From Bacteroidota bacterium (GTDB lineage: Bacteria; Bacteroidota; Ignavibacteria; SZUA-365): a DNA stretch of 64,000 nt. Where the stretch lies: NCBI GenBank assembly GCA_023432805.1, contig JAEYUG010000081.1:26294-90293 (forward strand), in the 5' to 3' direction. Both the position numbers and the translations under genes were made by a program. Positions 1 to 8,738 of the stretch are shown here, in pieces; the first letter of the stretch is position 1; each line of letters starts with the position of its first letter. Under the pieces are notes generated by a model. The model searched no databases. It saw nothing but the letters and a program-made list of their open reading frames with translations, and was not told the DNA's origin.

Positions 1-2
1 AC

Positions 3-302
3 CGCATCGTCCATGCGGAAACCATCGATCGATTCACCCGGCGTGCGCATCCCGGAACCACGCGCGCGCTGGGGTGGGACACGAAGAGCAGCATGGGGTC
101 GAGCGCCGGCCGCTACTTCTCCGCGCGCTCGTTCGGTCACACGGGCTTCACCGGCACCTCGATCTGGATCGACCCCGAAACAGGCATCTACGTGCTGCTG
201 CTGACGAACCGCGTGCATCCGACACGAAACAACCGCGCACTGCTTTCGCTGCGCGCGGTTGTTCATGATCGGATCCGCGAGGCTCTCGCGGAAATCGAGT
301 AA
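3..302 (+). CDS. Serine hydrolase, beta-lactamase class C family (C-terminal part only)
   Basis: Only the last ~99 residues are in the window; the frame is open at the left edge and stops with TAA. The segment contains HTGFTGTSIWIDP, the third active-site motif of class C beta-lactamase/DD-peptidase-like serine hydrolases (HTG replacing KTG). It is followed by the usual strand ending in LLLTNRVHP and a C-terminal helix. The Ser-x-x-Lys and Tyr-x-Asn motifs must lie upstream, outside the window. Family members hydrolyse beta-lactams, D-Ala peptides or esters, and the substrate cannot be predicted from this tail. It faces the convergent BNR gene across a 26-bp gap. Confidence 0.75.
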   Translation, partial: RIVHAETIDRFTRRAHPGTTRALGWDTKSSMGSSAGRYFSARSFGHTGFTGTSIWIDPETGIYVLLLTNRVHPTRNNRALLSLRAVVHDRIREALAEIE

Positions 303-328
303 CTCCTGGGGTTACATCACCAGACGCG

Positions 329-3300
329 TCACTGCGTCACCACCATCCGCACCCTCGCCAGCACGGCGCTTCCGACGGCTGTCTGCGCCCGCAGCACAAC
401 GGTGTATGCGCCGGGCACGAGATCCCGCACCACATAAGGAAGCATGTACGTGCCCGCAGCGTAGGAGCCGCCGGCCACGCGCGCCACCTCGCGACCCAGC
501 ACGTCGACGACGTCGAGGGTCAGGGTCGTGGCCGTGGCCAGATCCGCGACGAAGGTCGTGACCTCGCCGGTGCGTACGGGATTCGGGTAGCCGGCCGAGA
601 GGGTGACCGTACCCGGCTGCGGCAGTGCGTCTGCCGAGGTGGTGGTGCCGTTGCCGACGAGCGGAATGCTCGTGGCGGGCGACATCACGTCGTTGCTTTC
701 CAGGGAGAGGATCGCGGTGCGCGGACCCCAGGTCTTCGGCGCAAAACGCACCGGAACGTTCACCGAACCACCGGGCGGGATCGGGGTCGCGGGCGGCGCA
801 GTGAAGGAGAAGTCGTCCTTGTTCGGACCCTGCAGACCGTAGTTGAGGGTGACGAGATCGTCGGTGCCGGTGTTGGTCAGCACGAGGGTGTGCACCTTCG
901 CACTGTCGACGTACACGTAGCCGAACTGCACGGTGGCGTCGCTCGGTGAGACCTTGGGATTGATCGCCTCACCGCGCAGTGGAATGTAGTACTCGGGCTC
1001 GACCGGGTCATTCGACGCGACAAGCAGCCGGGTCTGGAACACGCCGGGCAGCTGCGGGGCGAAAAGCGCGCGTACGCTGTCGACATGCGCAGGGAACCAG
1101 AAGAACGTGCTCGGTCGCGCAACCTGGAAATGAATCGAATCAGCGCCCGACATCCGCTCCTCGCTGACGAGCAGGTTGAGGGCGCTGCGGTTCTCGAGAC
1201 GGATCTCCACAGCCTTCGTCGTGCTGAGCTTGATCTTTCCGAAATCGATCGATGCCGGTGCATGCAGAAATGCGGGGATGCCCGGGGGAATGCCGCGTCC
1301 GCCGAGATCAATGGTCGGCGTGCCGAGGCGCGCGTCGGATTGCACCGCCGCGATGCCGCGGTACCGCACGGTGTCGGGTGGTGCGAAACGCACGACGACC
1401 GGTGCGGAAGCCCCGGGAGCGACCACCTGCGGCGCTGCCGAGATGATGCTGAAACCGACACCGAGTGCCGACGCATTGGTGAAGTTCATGTCGCGCTCTC
1501 CGGTGTTCTCGACAAAGAAGGTCAGATCCCGATGACGGTTCGTCGAGACATCGCCGAAGTCGAGGGCACCGGGACGCAACAGCACGGCAGGCGCAGGCGT
1601 ATAGCGCTGGATCGTGCCGAAGTCCCCGACCATCCACAGATGTCCGCTCGGCTGTGCCGACAGGTCGCGGAGTCCGGTGGCGGGATAGTCGGTGCGATAC
1701 AAGGTCGCTCCACCGTCCTTCGTGCGTGCCACCGAACGGCTCAACACGAAGAACCCGTGCTGGGCGTCGGTGAACACGATGCGGTAGATCACATCGAGTC
1801 CGGGCATCGTACCGGGCTCCCAGGTCGCGCCTGCATCTGTCGAACGCAGCAGCACCAGCTGTCCCCCTGCCCATGCCTCGGTGGCTGAACTGAAGGTGAT
1901 GGTCTGCAGCGCGGCGGTCGTGCCGCTCGCGCGCGGCGTCCATGTCGCCCCCGCATCGGTGGTGCTGTAGATCACGCCGCCCGCGCCGGCGACCCATGCC
2001 TCGGTGGCGGACCGTGCATGCACGTCGTTGAAGTCGTGGGTTACACCGGGATCGGTGAACAGCCAGGTCGCACCACCATCGTCCGTGCGGGCGATCGTAC
2101 CGTGGTTGCCCACAAGCCAGCCGTGTGTCGGGTCGACGAAGACGATTCTGTTGATCTGTCCCGCCGGCGGAAGGGTGCCCGTGTTCGTCCATGTCAGACC
2201 TGCATCGGTCGAGAGCATTGTCTCTCCCTGCGTGCCGCCGCCCACGAGTCGCGAGGCGGTGATTGCGTGGCCGATGCGCAGTGCGGGTGCAGGTGCGGCC
2301 GCTGCGCGGTTCGGTGACCAGGTGCGCCCCCAATCGGAGGTGAACACCGCGGTACGCGCACCGAACACCCATGCCGTCGAATCATTGAGCGCCGAAGCCG
2401 ACAACATGTGCGCGCGTGTGATGCCGCTTCCGCGCTGGACCCACGTCGCGCCACCGTCACTGGTCTGGAAGATGCCACCGCCTTCCCCGATCACTGTGGC
2501 GCTCAGGGCATCCTTCACATGCACACTCTGGAAACTGTAGCGCAGGGTACTGTCGACGACGAGCTGCTGCCAGCTGCGTCCCCCATCGGTCGTGCGGTGC
2601 AGCGTGCCCTGGCTGTTGCTGAGCATCCAGCCGGTCGTCGCGTCGGCGAAGCGGATCTGCCTGAGCAGGTTGACGAAGATGGTCGTGTCGGTCCATGTCG
2701 CGCCGCCGTCGGTCGTGCGCAGCAGGAACTTCGACTCCTGCAGTGCGAAACCGGTCTGGGGATTCGTGAAGGCGACCGACACGATGTCGCTCGTGATCGC
2801 CAGCGTGCTCTTCGACCAGGTGGTGCCATTGTCGGTAGTGGTGAGGATCACACCGCCGCCACACACGGCGGTGGCGTGGGCGGGACCTGTGAACGCCACG
2901 TCATAGATCACGGTCGTCACCCCTGTGGGGAAGCGGCTCCATGTCAAGCCCATGTCGGTGCTGCGCGCGATCACGCCGCTGCCGCCATAGCCCCAGACGC
3001 TGCCATCGGGATGCAGTTTCGCCCGCTGGATCGAATATCCGGGTGGCGGGGCCAGCTCCCACAGCATGCCGCCGTCGGCGGTGCGGAGAATGGTGCCGTT
3101 GTTTGCTGTGATGAGTCCGGTGTTCACGTCCGTGAAGACGACGCTCAGTCCGATGAACGGTGTAGTGCGCATGGGGGTGTGCTGCATCGCCCATGTCGTG
3201 CCGCCGTCGGTGGTTGCCATCACGGCGCCGTTGCCGCCGGTGACCCATCCGCGCAGGGGAGTGGGGAATGCGGCGTCGAACCATTCGTTGCCTTCGGGCA

Positions 3301-3385
3301 GGGGACTCAGCCAGGTCCATTGCGCATGCGCAACCGATACGGTTGCGAACAACAGGAGCAGGATGATGGTGCGTACCATTCTCAT
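329..3385 (-). CDS. Large secreted YCF48/BNR-repeat protein with choice-of-anchor-D modules and T9SS-type C-terminal domain
   Basis: 1018 residues. An N-terminal signal peptide ends near AHA-QW (residue ~21). Residues ~25-600 are a long array of beta-propeller blades carrying TDGGxTW/STDAGATW motifs (YCF48/BNR type). Three ASH/choice-of-anchor-D immunoglobulin-like modules follow (LDFGDVST, IDFGKIKLS, VQFGYVYVD). The last ~85 residues start with YPNPVRTGE and look like the FlgD-like/type IX sorting domain, with DVLGREVARV in the middle. It is probably exported by the Sec system, carried across the outer membrane by the T9SS, and retained on or released from the surface. Its ligand is unknown. 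Two further proteins of this build (12352, 36896) and the T9SS plug gene (20128) lie in the same window. Confidence 0.85.
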   Translation of the reverse strand: MRMVRTIILLLLFATVSVAHAQWTWLSPLPEGNEWFDAAFPTPLRGWVTGGNGAVMATTDGGTTWAMQHTPMRTTPFIGLSVVFTDVNTGLITANNGTILRTADGGMLWELAPPPGYSIQRAKLHPDGSVWGYGGSGVIARSTDMGLTWSRFPTGVTTVIYDVAFTGPAHATAVCGGGVILTTTDNGTTWSKSTLAITSDIVSVAFTNPQTGFALQESKFLLRTTDGGATWTDTTIFVNLLRQIRFADATTGWMLSNSQGTLHRTTDGGRSWQQLVVDSTLRYSFQSVHVKDALSATVIGEGGGIFQTSDGGATWVQRGSGITRAHMLSASALNDSTAWVFGARTAVFTSDWGRTWSPNRAAAAPAPALRIGHAITASRLVGGGTQGETMLSTDAGLTWTNTGTLPPAGQINRIVFVDPTHGWLVGNHGTIARTDDGGATWLFTDPGVTHDFNDVHARSATEAWVAGAGGVIYSTTDAGATWTPRASGTTAALQTITFSSATEAWAGGQLVLLRSTDAGATWEPGTMPGLDVIYRIVFTDAQHGFFVLSRSVARTKDGGATLYRTDYPATGLRDLSAQPSGHLWMVGDFGTIQRYTPAPAVLLRPGALDFGDVSTNRHRDLTFFVENTGERDMNFTNASALGVGFSIISAAPQVVAPGASAPVVVRFAPPDTVRYRGIAAVQSDARLGTPTIDLGGRGIPPGIPAFLHAPASIDFGKIKLSTTKAVEIRLENRSALNLLVSEERMSGADSIHFQVARPSTFFWFPAHVDSVRALFAPQLPGVFQTRLLVASNDPVEPEYYIPLRGEAINPKVSPSDATVQFGYVYVDSAKVHTLVLTNTGTDDLVTLNYGLQGPNKDDFSFTAPPATPIPPGGSVNVPVRFAPKTWGPRTAILSLESNDVMSPATSIPLVGNGTTTSADALPQPGTVTLSAGYPNPVRTGEVTTFVADLATATTLTLDVVDVLGREVARVAGGSYAAGTYMLPYVVRDLVPGAYTVVLRAQTAVGSAVLARVRMVVTQ

Positions 3386-3532
3386 GTGAGCCTCAATGAT
3401 TGGATGGAAAAAAGAATATAAAAAGAATTCACGGGAGCGGGGAGGTGAAAGGGCCTTCTTTGTGAACGCAGCATGAAATCACTAGGTTTCGACATTCCAC
3501 ATGCACATGTCCTCTTCCATCAGGAGTTTCAG

Positions 3533-4306
3533 ATGACAGAAGTTGAACCCGGGTTCGAGCAGTTCAACGAAACCATTCTCGTCGAACCGCTGTCGCCCAG
3601 CGATCAGTTCGTCGGCATTCTTGCAGAGCCATCGATCGTCTACGAAAATGTACGCGCCGTCGGTGCGCGCATCATGAACTGGCTGCTTCCCCTGATCGCG
3701 CTCGGCATCGTCATCTCGGCCGGCATGGTATTGCGCACGAACGATCCGCAGTTCATGGGCAATGTCTACGAGCAGCAGGAAAAGCAGATGACCAAGCAGG
3801 TCGAGTCCGGCAAGATGACGCAGGAGCAGGCCGACGCGGCGGCAGAACAGATGAAGTCGTTTGAAGGATTCACGAAGATCATGATGATCGTCGGGGGAGC
3901 GATCGGTCCCGCCTTCGGATTCTTCTTCATGAGCCTCGTGTTCTGGATCATCGCCAAATTCGTGCTGAAAGGTGAGATCACATTCGCGCTCATGCTGTCG
4001 ACGATGGGACTGAGTCTGTACATCAGCATCATCGACCAGCTTGCCACGCTGCTTGTCGGCTATGCCACCGGCAACATGCTGGCAACATTCTCCCCGGCTG
4101 CGTTCATGACATTTGATGCGACCAGCAGTCTCTACAAGCTGCTCAGCCAGATCGATCCGATTGCGATCTGGGGATATGTCGTCTTCTCGATCGGACTCTC
4201 CGTCGTGGCCGGTATCGACCGCATGAAGGCATACGCCGTCGTGTTCGGCCTCTGGCTACTCTTCATCCTCGGAACATCGTTCATCTCGATACCCGGCATG
4301 AGCTGA
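3533..4306 (+). CDS. Yip1-family integral membrane protein
   Basis: 257 residues with about five hydrophobic segments: MNWLLPLIALGIVISAGMVL, IMMIVGGAIGPAFGFFFMSL with VFWIIAKFVL, a STMGLSLYISIIDQLATL segment, IAIWGYVVFSIGLSVVAGI, and a C-terminal AVVFGLWLLFILGTSF. The layout and the alternating loops fit bacterial YIP1 (PF04893) proteins, whose role is not established. A glutamine- and lysine-rich loop (EQQEKQMTKQVESGKMTQ) separates helices 1 and 2. I chose ATG 3533 because AGGAG lies six bases upstream. An earlier in-frame ATG (3473) has no comparable site and would add 20 hydrophilic residues. It is monocistronic and ends at a strong hairpin. Confidence 0.75.
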   Translation: MTEVEPGFEQFNETILVEPLSPSDQFVGILAEPSIVYENVRAVGARIMNWLLPLIALGIVISAGMVLRTNDPQFMGNVYEQQEKQMTKQVESGKMTQEQADAAAEQMKSFEGFTKIMMIVGGAIGPAFGFFFMSLVFWIIAKFVLKGEITFALMLSTMGLSLYISIIDQLATLLVGYATGNMLATFSPAAFMTFDATSSLYKLLSQIDPIAIWGYVVFSIGLSVVAGIDRMKAYAVVFGLWLLFILGTSFISIPGMS

Positions 4307-4380
4307 GACTTCCCCCGGGAGTGGCGGCATACCGCACGCGCACGTGCAACGTGCGGAGCAGCAACATCCCCCGAAAACAG

Positions 4381-4415
4381 TACGCCCCGCTCGAGAGCGG
4401 GGCGTATGCGTTTTT
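4381..4415 (+). terminator. Rho-independent terminator between convergent Yip1-like gene and rpiB
   Basis: An 11-bp perfect stem (TACGCCCCGCT / AGCGGGGCGTA) with a CGAG loop is followed by TGCGTTTTT. It lies between two convergent genes. In the other direction a CTGTTTTC tract follows, so it may act in both directions. Confidence 0.8.
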
Positions 4416-4429
4416 CCCGGGTTGACGTG

Positions 4430-4861
4430 TCAGACAGCGTCGATCTTCTCGATGCGCGCGCAGTGGCGACCGCCTTCGAAAGGGGTGGTGAGCCAAGTGT
4501 CGATCATGGCGGTGGCGGTCTCCCAGTCGGCGAGGCGTTCGCCGATGGCGAGCACGTTGGCGTCGTTGTGCAGGCGCGAGAGCCTGGCGGCCTCAACGGT
4601 CTGGCACATGGCGGCGCGGATGCCGCGATGGCGGTTGGCCGCCATGCCGATACCCAGTCCGCTGCCGCAGACGAAGATCCCGCGCGAGCATTCGCCTGCG
4701 AGGATTCCGCGCGCGGCTGCGTGAGCGAAGTCGGGATAGTCGGCGCGCTCGTCGCTGAACGTGCCGTAATCCTTCCACGGCAGTCCACGTGCATCAAGGA
4801 GCACCTTGATGCGCTCCTTGTATGCATACCCTGCGTGATCGGATGCCAGTGCGATGGTCAT
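4430..4861 (-). CDS. rpiB: Ribose-5-phosphate isomerase B
   Basis: 143 residues, full length for the RpiB/LacAB family. The N-terminus MTIALASDHAGYAYKE holds the SDHAG phosphate-binding motif. YGTFSDERADYPDFA corresponds to the DYPD-type segment, and GIFVCGSGLGIGMAANR holds the catalytic Cys loop (CGSGxGxxxAANR). It interconverts ribose 5-phosphate and ribulose 5-phosphate in the non-oxidative pentose phosphate pathway, in the cytoplasm. ATG 4861 gives the exact family N-terminus; an ATG two codons earlier is also possible. It lies 28 bp downstream of the TPR protein on the same strand, so the two could be co-transcribed. Confidence 0.95.
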   Translation of the reverse strand: MTIALASDHAGYAYKERIKVLLDARGLPWKDYGTFSDERADYPDFAHAAARGILAGECSRGIFVCGSGLGIGMAANRHRGIRAAMCQTVEAARLSRLHNDANVLAIGERLADWETATAMIDTWLTTPFEGGRHCARIEKIDAV

Positions 4862-4889
4862 GAGCATGCGTGGGTCGGTGTGGTGTGCC

Positions 4890-6152
4890 CTACAGTACGA
4901 CCGAGCGGCCGATCCAACCGTAGCAGTCACCTGCGATTTTGTAGGGCTTGCCCTTGGGCACTTTGTTGACGAACAGATCCTCTGCGGTCGGGGTCAGGGT
5001 CTGCAGCTGCGCGGCACGGGTGCGGGCCTGGTCGGCGACTTCGGGGTCGCGTGCAGCCTGACGGTACATGTCCTGTGCAAGTGCATAGACCGCCTTGTCG
5101 ACGACCTTCATCTTGTCCCATCCGCCGCGCTTGGATTCAACGCAGCGCTGGGCGACCTGTTCGTAGCACTGGCCGATCAGCATATAGGGGCGGCCCCAGT
5201 TCGGGTCGATCGAAAGCGCCTTCTCCGCGCTTGCACGCGCCTTCTGCAGATCACCGGTCTGCAGCTGCACGTTGCCGAGGTTGAGCCAGTTCTCCTTCAT
5301 GCTGGGGTCGATCTTGAGCAACTCCTCATAGCTCTTCACGGCGTCGCGGTAGTCGCCCTTGCTCTGCTGGGCCTTGGCGAGACGATCCCAGTACGTGCGG
5401 ACGGTCGCGTCGATCTGCACCAGCTTCTTGAAGTACACGACGGCGCTGTCGTAGTTCTGCAGCGTCTCGTAATACATGTTGGCCAGTTCGTAGAGCTTCT
5501 GCCGGTTGGTGGGATCCGCAAAATACGCATCCCGCAGCACGCCCGCGAACTCCTCGGGATCGGTGATCAGCTGCTTCATGAACGCCTGCGCGGTCACGTT
5601 GTTCGGATCCTTCTCGAGCATCTTCTGCAACACACCGACCGCCTTCATCTTCGTCTCGGGTTTCGCAGCGTACAGACGTGCGAGACGGTCGAGCCAGTAG
5701 ATGTCGGTGCCGACGTAATCGCCGGCAATGGCGGCTTCGTACGACGCGATGGCTTCCTCGGGACGTGTTTCATGGTACTTCTCGAGATAGTAGCCCTTGC
5801 GGAACAGACCTGCCTTCTTCTCGGCCGGGAACGTGGCGATATAGTCATCACTGAGCAGGAGGACGGTGTCGGCGTGGCCCTTGCGCACCACGGAATCGGC
5901 AGAGCGCACGATCATCGTGTCGTAGATCTCGATCATCTTGTCGTGCAGAGTTGTGAAGCGGGCACGGTCGAGACCATGCACGGTCCATCCCGCCTTCAGC
6001 GCGGGTTCGAACTCCTGCATCTTGTAGTATTCGAGAAAGAGACTCCAGTTGCGTCTGATCAGACGCTCCTTCTCGTCGACCTGCTCCTGCCCGAGGGCGC
6101 CGGTGGCGAGCATGGCCAGCAGCGCAAGGCTGAAGAAGATTCGGGAACGCAT
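4890..6152 (-). CDS. Secreted tetratricopeptide-repeat protein
   Basis: 420 residues. The signal peptide MRSRIFFSLALLAMLATGALG is cleaved before QEQVDEKER. The rest is helical with several TPR units; the clearest run from QKLYELANMYYETLQNYDSA through WLNLGNVQLQTGDLQKARA (residues ~225-330). A shorter tail ends in YGWIGRSVVL. The start ATG 6152 is fixed by GGAGG about seven bases upstream and by the signal peptide. It is probably periplasmic and acts as a protein-interaction scaffold; no enzymatic motif is visible. It is 28 bp downstream of the outer-membrane barrel gene, which suggests a shared envelope operon with 6181 and 7401. Confidence 0.85.
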   Translation of the reverse strand: MRSRIFFSLALLAMLATGALGQEQVDEKERLIRRNWSLFLEYYKMQEFEPALKAGWTVHGLDRARFTTLHDKMIEIYDTMIVRSADSVVRKGHADTVLLLSDDYIATFPAEKKAGLFRKGYYLEKYHETRPEEAIASYEAAIAGDYVGTDIYWLDRLARLYAAKPETKMKAVGVLQKMLEKDPNNVTAQAFMKQLITDPEEFAGVLRDAYFADPTNRQKLYELANMYYETLQNYDSAVVYFKKLVQIDATVRTYWDRLAKAQQSKGDYRDAVKSYEELLKIDPSMKENWLNLGNVQLQTGDLQKARASAEKALSIDPNWGRPYMLIGQCYEQVAQRCVESKRGGWDKMKVVDKAVYALAQDMYRQAARDPEVADQARTRAAQLQTLTPTAEDLFVNKVPKGKPYKIAGDCYGWIGRSVVL

Positions 6153-6180
6153 AACAACCTCCGTGGGAAACGTTCGTGTG

Positions 6181-7404
6181 TTAGTCCGCAGCATGTCGAA
6201 TGAAATAGAATTCTCCGACACTGACCGAGAGCGAGAGCCGGAAGACCGAGCGTGCGCCGAGTGTGTCGCCGTCGTTTCCGCGCCAGCCGTACTCGAGCGC
6301 GAGATCGACTCGGTTCTGTCCGATGATGGGCAGGCCTGCGCCCGCCGTGATGAAATATTCAGAAAGTTCGTTGCCATCGAGCCGCACGTGTGAGATCTGG
6401 TGTGCGAAGCCGAACCGGTACACGACAGTGTTGACGTCGTCCTTGAGTCGGCTCTCTGCAGCGGGAATCCACTCGACACCCGCTCCCAGTCTATACGAGC
6501 GACCGAGCATGCTTTGTTTCCCGTCGAACACCTGCGCGTCGGTCCAGTCCTGTACTGTGACATCGGCGGCAAGCAGCAATTCCTTGTGCGCGCGGTACGA
6601 CAATCCTGCCGACAGGCGCAACGGCAGGTCGAGCGTGCCCGAACGCCCCGTCACCGTCGAGTCATGTGTCGAGTACTCGACAACGGTGCGTCGCGTCACG
6701 TTGAGGGAAGTTGCCCCCTGCACGGCGAGGCCGACATTCAGATCCTCGATCGGCTGCAGCGAGAGTCCGGCCAGGAAGCCGCTTCCCCCGTGTGCATCGG
6801 AACGCGTCTGCACAGAAGGGAAGTACGTGCCGTTCGCGAAGCGCACGTCACTTGCGTGCACAGCACTCCCGAAGAAATACTGGTACGCGATGCCGAGGCT
6901 CAGCCAGGGCGTGGCGCGCACGGCAGTGCCGAAGCGGAACATCGAAATGCCGCCGCTGCCGCTGTAGTCCGCCGTGAATGCCTCGTCGCCCAAGGTGCCC
7001 GACCCGGTGATTTCATATCCCACGCGGCTGACGGGAAGGAATCCCGCCACAATGCGCGTACGCATCGCCTCCTCGATCGGGAGCGAAAACTGCAGTCCCT
7101 TGATGCCGAAGCTTCCGTACGACAGTGATTGATCCTTCGCGTAGGACTCGGTTTCATAGGTGCCGTCGCCCTGCAGGCGGAGGCCGTTCAGATCCGTCCA
7201 GAGTGCGGGATTCATCATGCTGATATCCTGCCCCGAACGCAGCGCGGTGCTGGTCCATCCCAGTGCGCGGTTGCGCGCCGTGATCGGAAGCTGCAACTCG
7301 CCGCCACCATAGCGGGAGAGCACGGTGCTGCCGTTCTGCGCCTCTGCGCTTGCTGCTGCAAGAAGCAGCCATGCGGCAAGGCCGCCCATCAACGCGCGCG
7401 TCAT
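6181..7404 (-). CDS. Outer-membrane beta-barrel protein (PorV/FadL-like)
   Basis: 407 residues. The signal peptide MTRALMGGLAAWLLLAAASAEA is followed by alternating amphipathic strands with Gly/aromatic turns. The segment ARNRALGWTSTALRSGQDIS followed by MMNPALW resembles the N-terminal region of FadL/PorV-type barrels of the Bacteroidota/Chlorobiota, where gene families of this kind share an NPA motif. The C-terminus GEFYFIRHAAD may provide the last strand. It is likely an outer-membrane channel or a T9SS-associated barrel; I cannot tell which. Its start overlaps the stop of the lipoprotein gene 7401 by ATGA, so the two are translationally coupled. Confidence 0.75.
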   Translation of the reverse strand: MTRALMGGLAAWLLLAAASAEAQNGSTVLSRYGGGELQLPITARNRALGWTSTALRSGQDISMMNPALWTDLNGLRLQGDGTYETESYAKDQSLSYGSFGIKGLQFSLPIEEAMRTRIVAGFLPVSRVGYEITGSGTLGDEAFTADYSGSGGISMFRFGTAVRATPWLSLGIAYQYFFGSAVHASDVRFANGTYFPSVQTRSDAHGGSGFLAGLSLQPIEDLNVGLAVQGATSLNVTRRTVVEYSTHDSTVTGRSGTLDLPLRLSAGLSYRAHKELLLAADVTVQDWTDAQVFDGKQSMLGRSYRLGAGVEWIPAAESRLKDDVNTVVYRFGFAHQISHVRLDGNELSEYFITAGAGLPIIGQNRVDLALEYGWRGNDGDTLGARSVFRLSLSVSVGEFYFIRHAAD

Positions 7405-8579
7405 TGCTGCCTCGTGTAGGTGATGACGAATCTGGGACGCAGCTCGAGCGGCGCCGTGGCGCCGTGGAACGCCGTGCGATCGAGGTCGGCGATTTCGCCT
7501 GCCTTGACGAGCACGAAGGCGGTGGTGAGTGCAGGACTGTTCACCCAGCGCTGCACGACGCTCACGAAGAAGGGAGCCGTGCAGGAATATTCGCCAGGGG
7601 CACCCGTCCGTTTCGCCACACCATACGTGCTTCCGAGCGTTCCATCTGCCTTCAGTTCGTAGACGAGCAGAGAGTCGATGCCTCGATAACGGATCAGCGT
7701 GTGTGCTGAATCGAGATGCAACGTCATCGTCACGGCGTTGATGATGCTGCCCGATGGGATCGCCCCGAAATCGGGCACGACGTGCCCGCGACGCGCAATG
7801 CCGCCGAGCATGGTCAGCGACGTCGCCGGTGGATCGATCGTGCAGTTCGCAATGTAGGCGTCTTCAGGCAGCGTCGCCGTGATCGTCGTGTCCTTTCCGT
7901 TCCACAGCATGCGCACGACCAGCGAGGGCGAACGGGGATTCGCAGTGCCGTCGCCGAGGGGATCGGTCGAGTGAAACGACTGCACGACGTTCATCCCTGC
8001 GCCGGGCTCGAGCAGCAGTCCGTAGATCTGACTGTGCGTCCCGTCGAAACTGTGTCGAAGCCAGGTGCGCACAATGGACGAATCGATCGCGATGCCGATG
8101 CTGTCAGCCGCACTCCCCGCGTACGATCCTACTGTCGTGGTCGCAGCGCCTCGCAACACCCCGATGCTGTCCCATGTCACCGTGTACGAACTCCACGCCC
8201 GTCCCATCGCGCGAATACTGAGTGCGATGGGATCACTGGTGCTGCCGATGCGGTAGAGGGAGGGATGCAGTGTCAGCGTGGCTGAGAGGATGGTGCCGCC
8301 GCCGCCGATGTCGTAGGGAAATCCGAGCCAGCGAATCACAGCGGAAGCCTCATAACCGTCTGCCGCGCCGATGGAAAGCAGCGGAGAGCCCGCCGTGGTG
8401 ATGCGGGTCAGGGGACTCGATGTCGCGGCGATTGCAGTGCTGTCGCTTCGAGAATCGTATGTCGTGAGGTTGACGAGATCGCCGTCGGGCAACAGCGGCA
8501 CTCCCGTGGGTGATGGATCCTGAAAACATCCGGCAAGAACAAGCGCAAGCCCGAGCGCGAAAAACGAAAGGTGTTTCAA
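7401..8579 (-). CDS. Putative lipoprotein with DNRLRE-like beta-sandwich modules
   Basis: About 392 residues from a TTG codon at 8579, which gives a clean lipoprotein signal (LKHLSFFALGLALVLAGC, lipobox LAGC). An ATG at 8630 would add a 17-residue hydrophilic leader, so the start is uncertain. The mature part repeats a pattern seen in DNRLRE/CBM96-like domains: an AxIRWLGFP strand, ILSATLTLH, then AWSSYTVTWDSIG. A second similar unit contains SIINAVTMTLHL and a C-terminal RPRFVITYT strand. Such domains occur in secreted polysaccharide-binding proteins. The ligand is unknown. It overlaps the barrel gene by four bases, and the pair may form an outer-membrane complex. Confidence 0.65.
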   Translation of the reverse strand: MKHLSFFALGLALVLAGCFQDPSPTGVPLLPDGDLVNLTTYDSRSDSTAIAATSSPLTRITTAGSPLLSIGAADGYEASAVIRWLGFPYDIGGGGTILSATLTLHPSLYRIGSTSDPIALSIRAMGRAWSSYTVTWDSIGVLRGAATTTVGSYAGSAADSIGIAIDSSIVRTWLRHSFDGTHSQIYGLLLEPGAGMNVVQSFHSTDPLGDGTANPRSPSLVVRMLWNGKDTTITATLPEDAYIANCTIDPPATSLTMLGGIARRGHVVPDFGAIPSGSIINAVTMTLHLDSAHTLIRYRGIDSLLVYELKADGTLGSTYGVAKRTGAPGEYSCTAPFFVSVVQRWVNSPALTTAFVLVKAGEIADLDRTAFHGATAPLELRPRFVITYTRQQ

Positions 8580-8738
8580 CGGGTAGCCGTCAACGTGGAT
8601 GGAGGCGGTGGTGATGTTCCGATGCATGCATGCGGTGCGCACTGTGTGGGCAGCATTGCAGCATCCTCGAAACATACCGCGCACGTGGATTCATGACAAG
8701 GGTGAACGACAGATCCATGCACGGACGGCCGCATCATC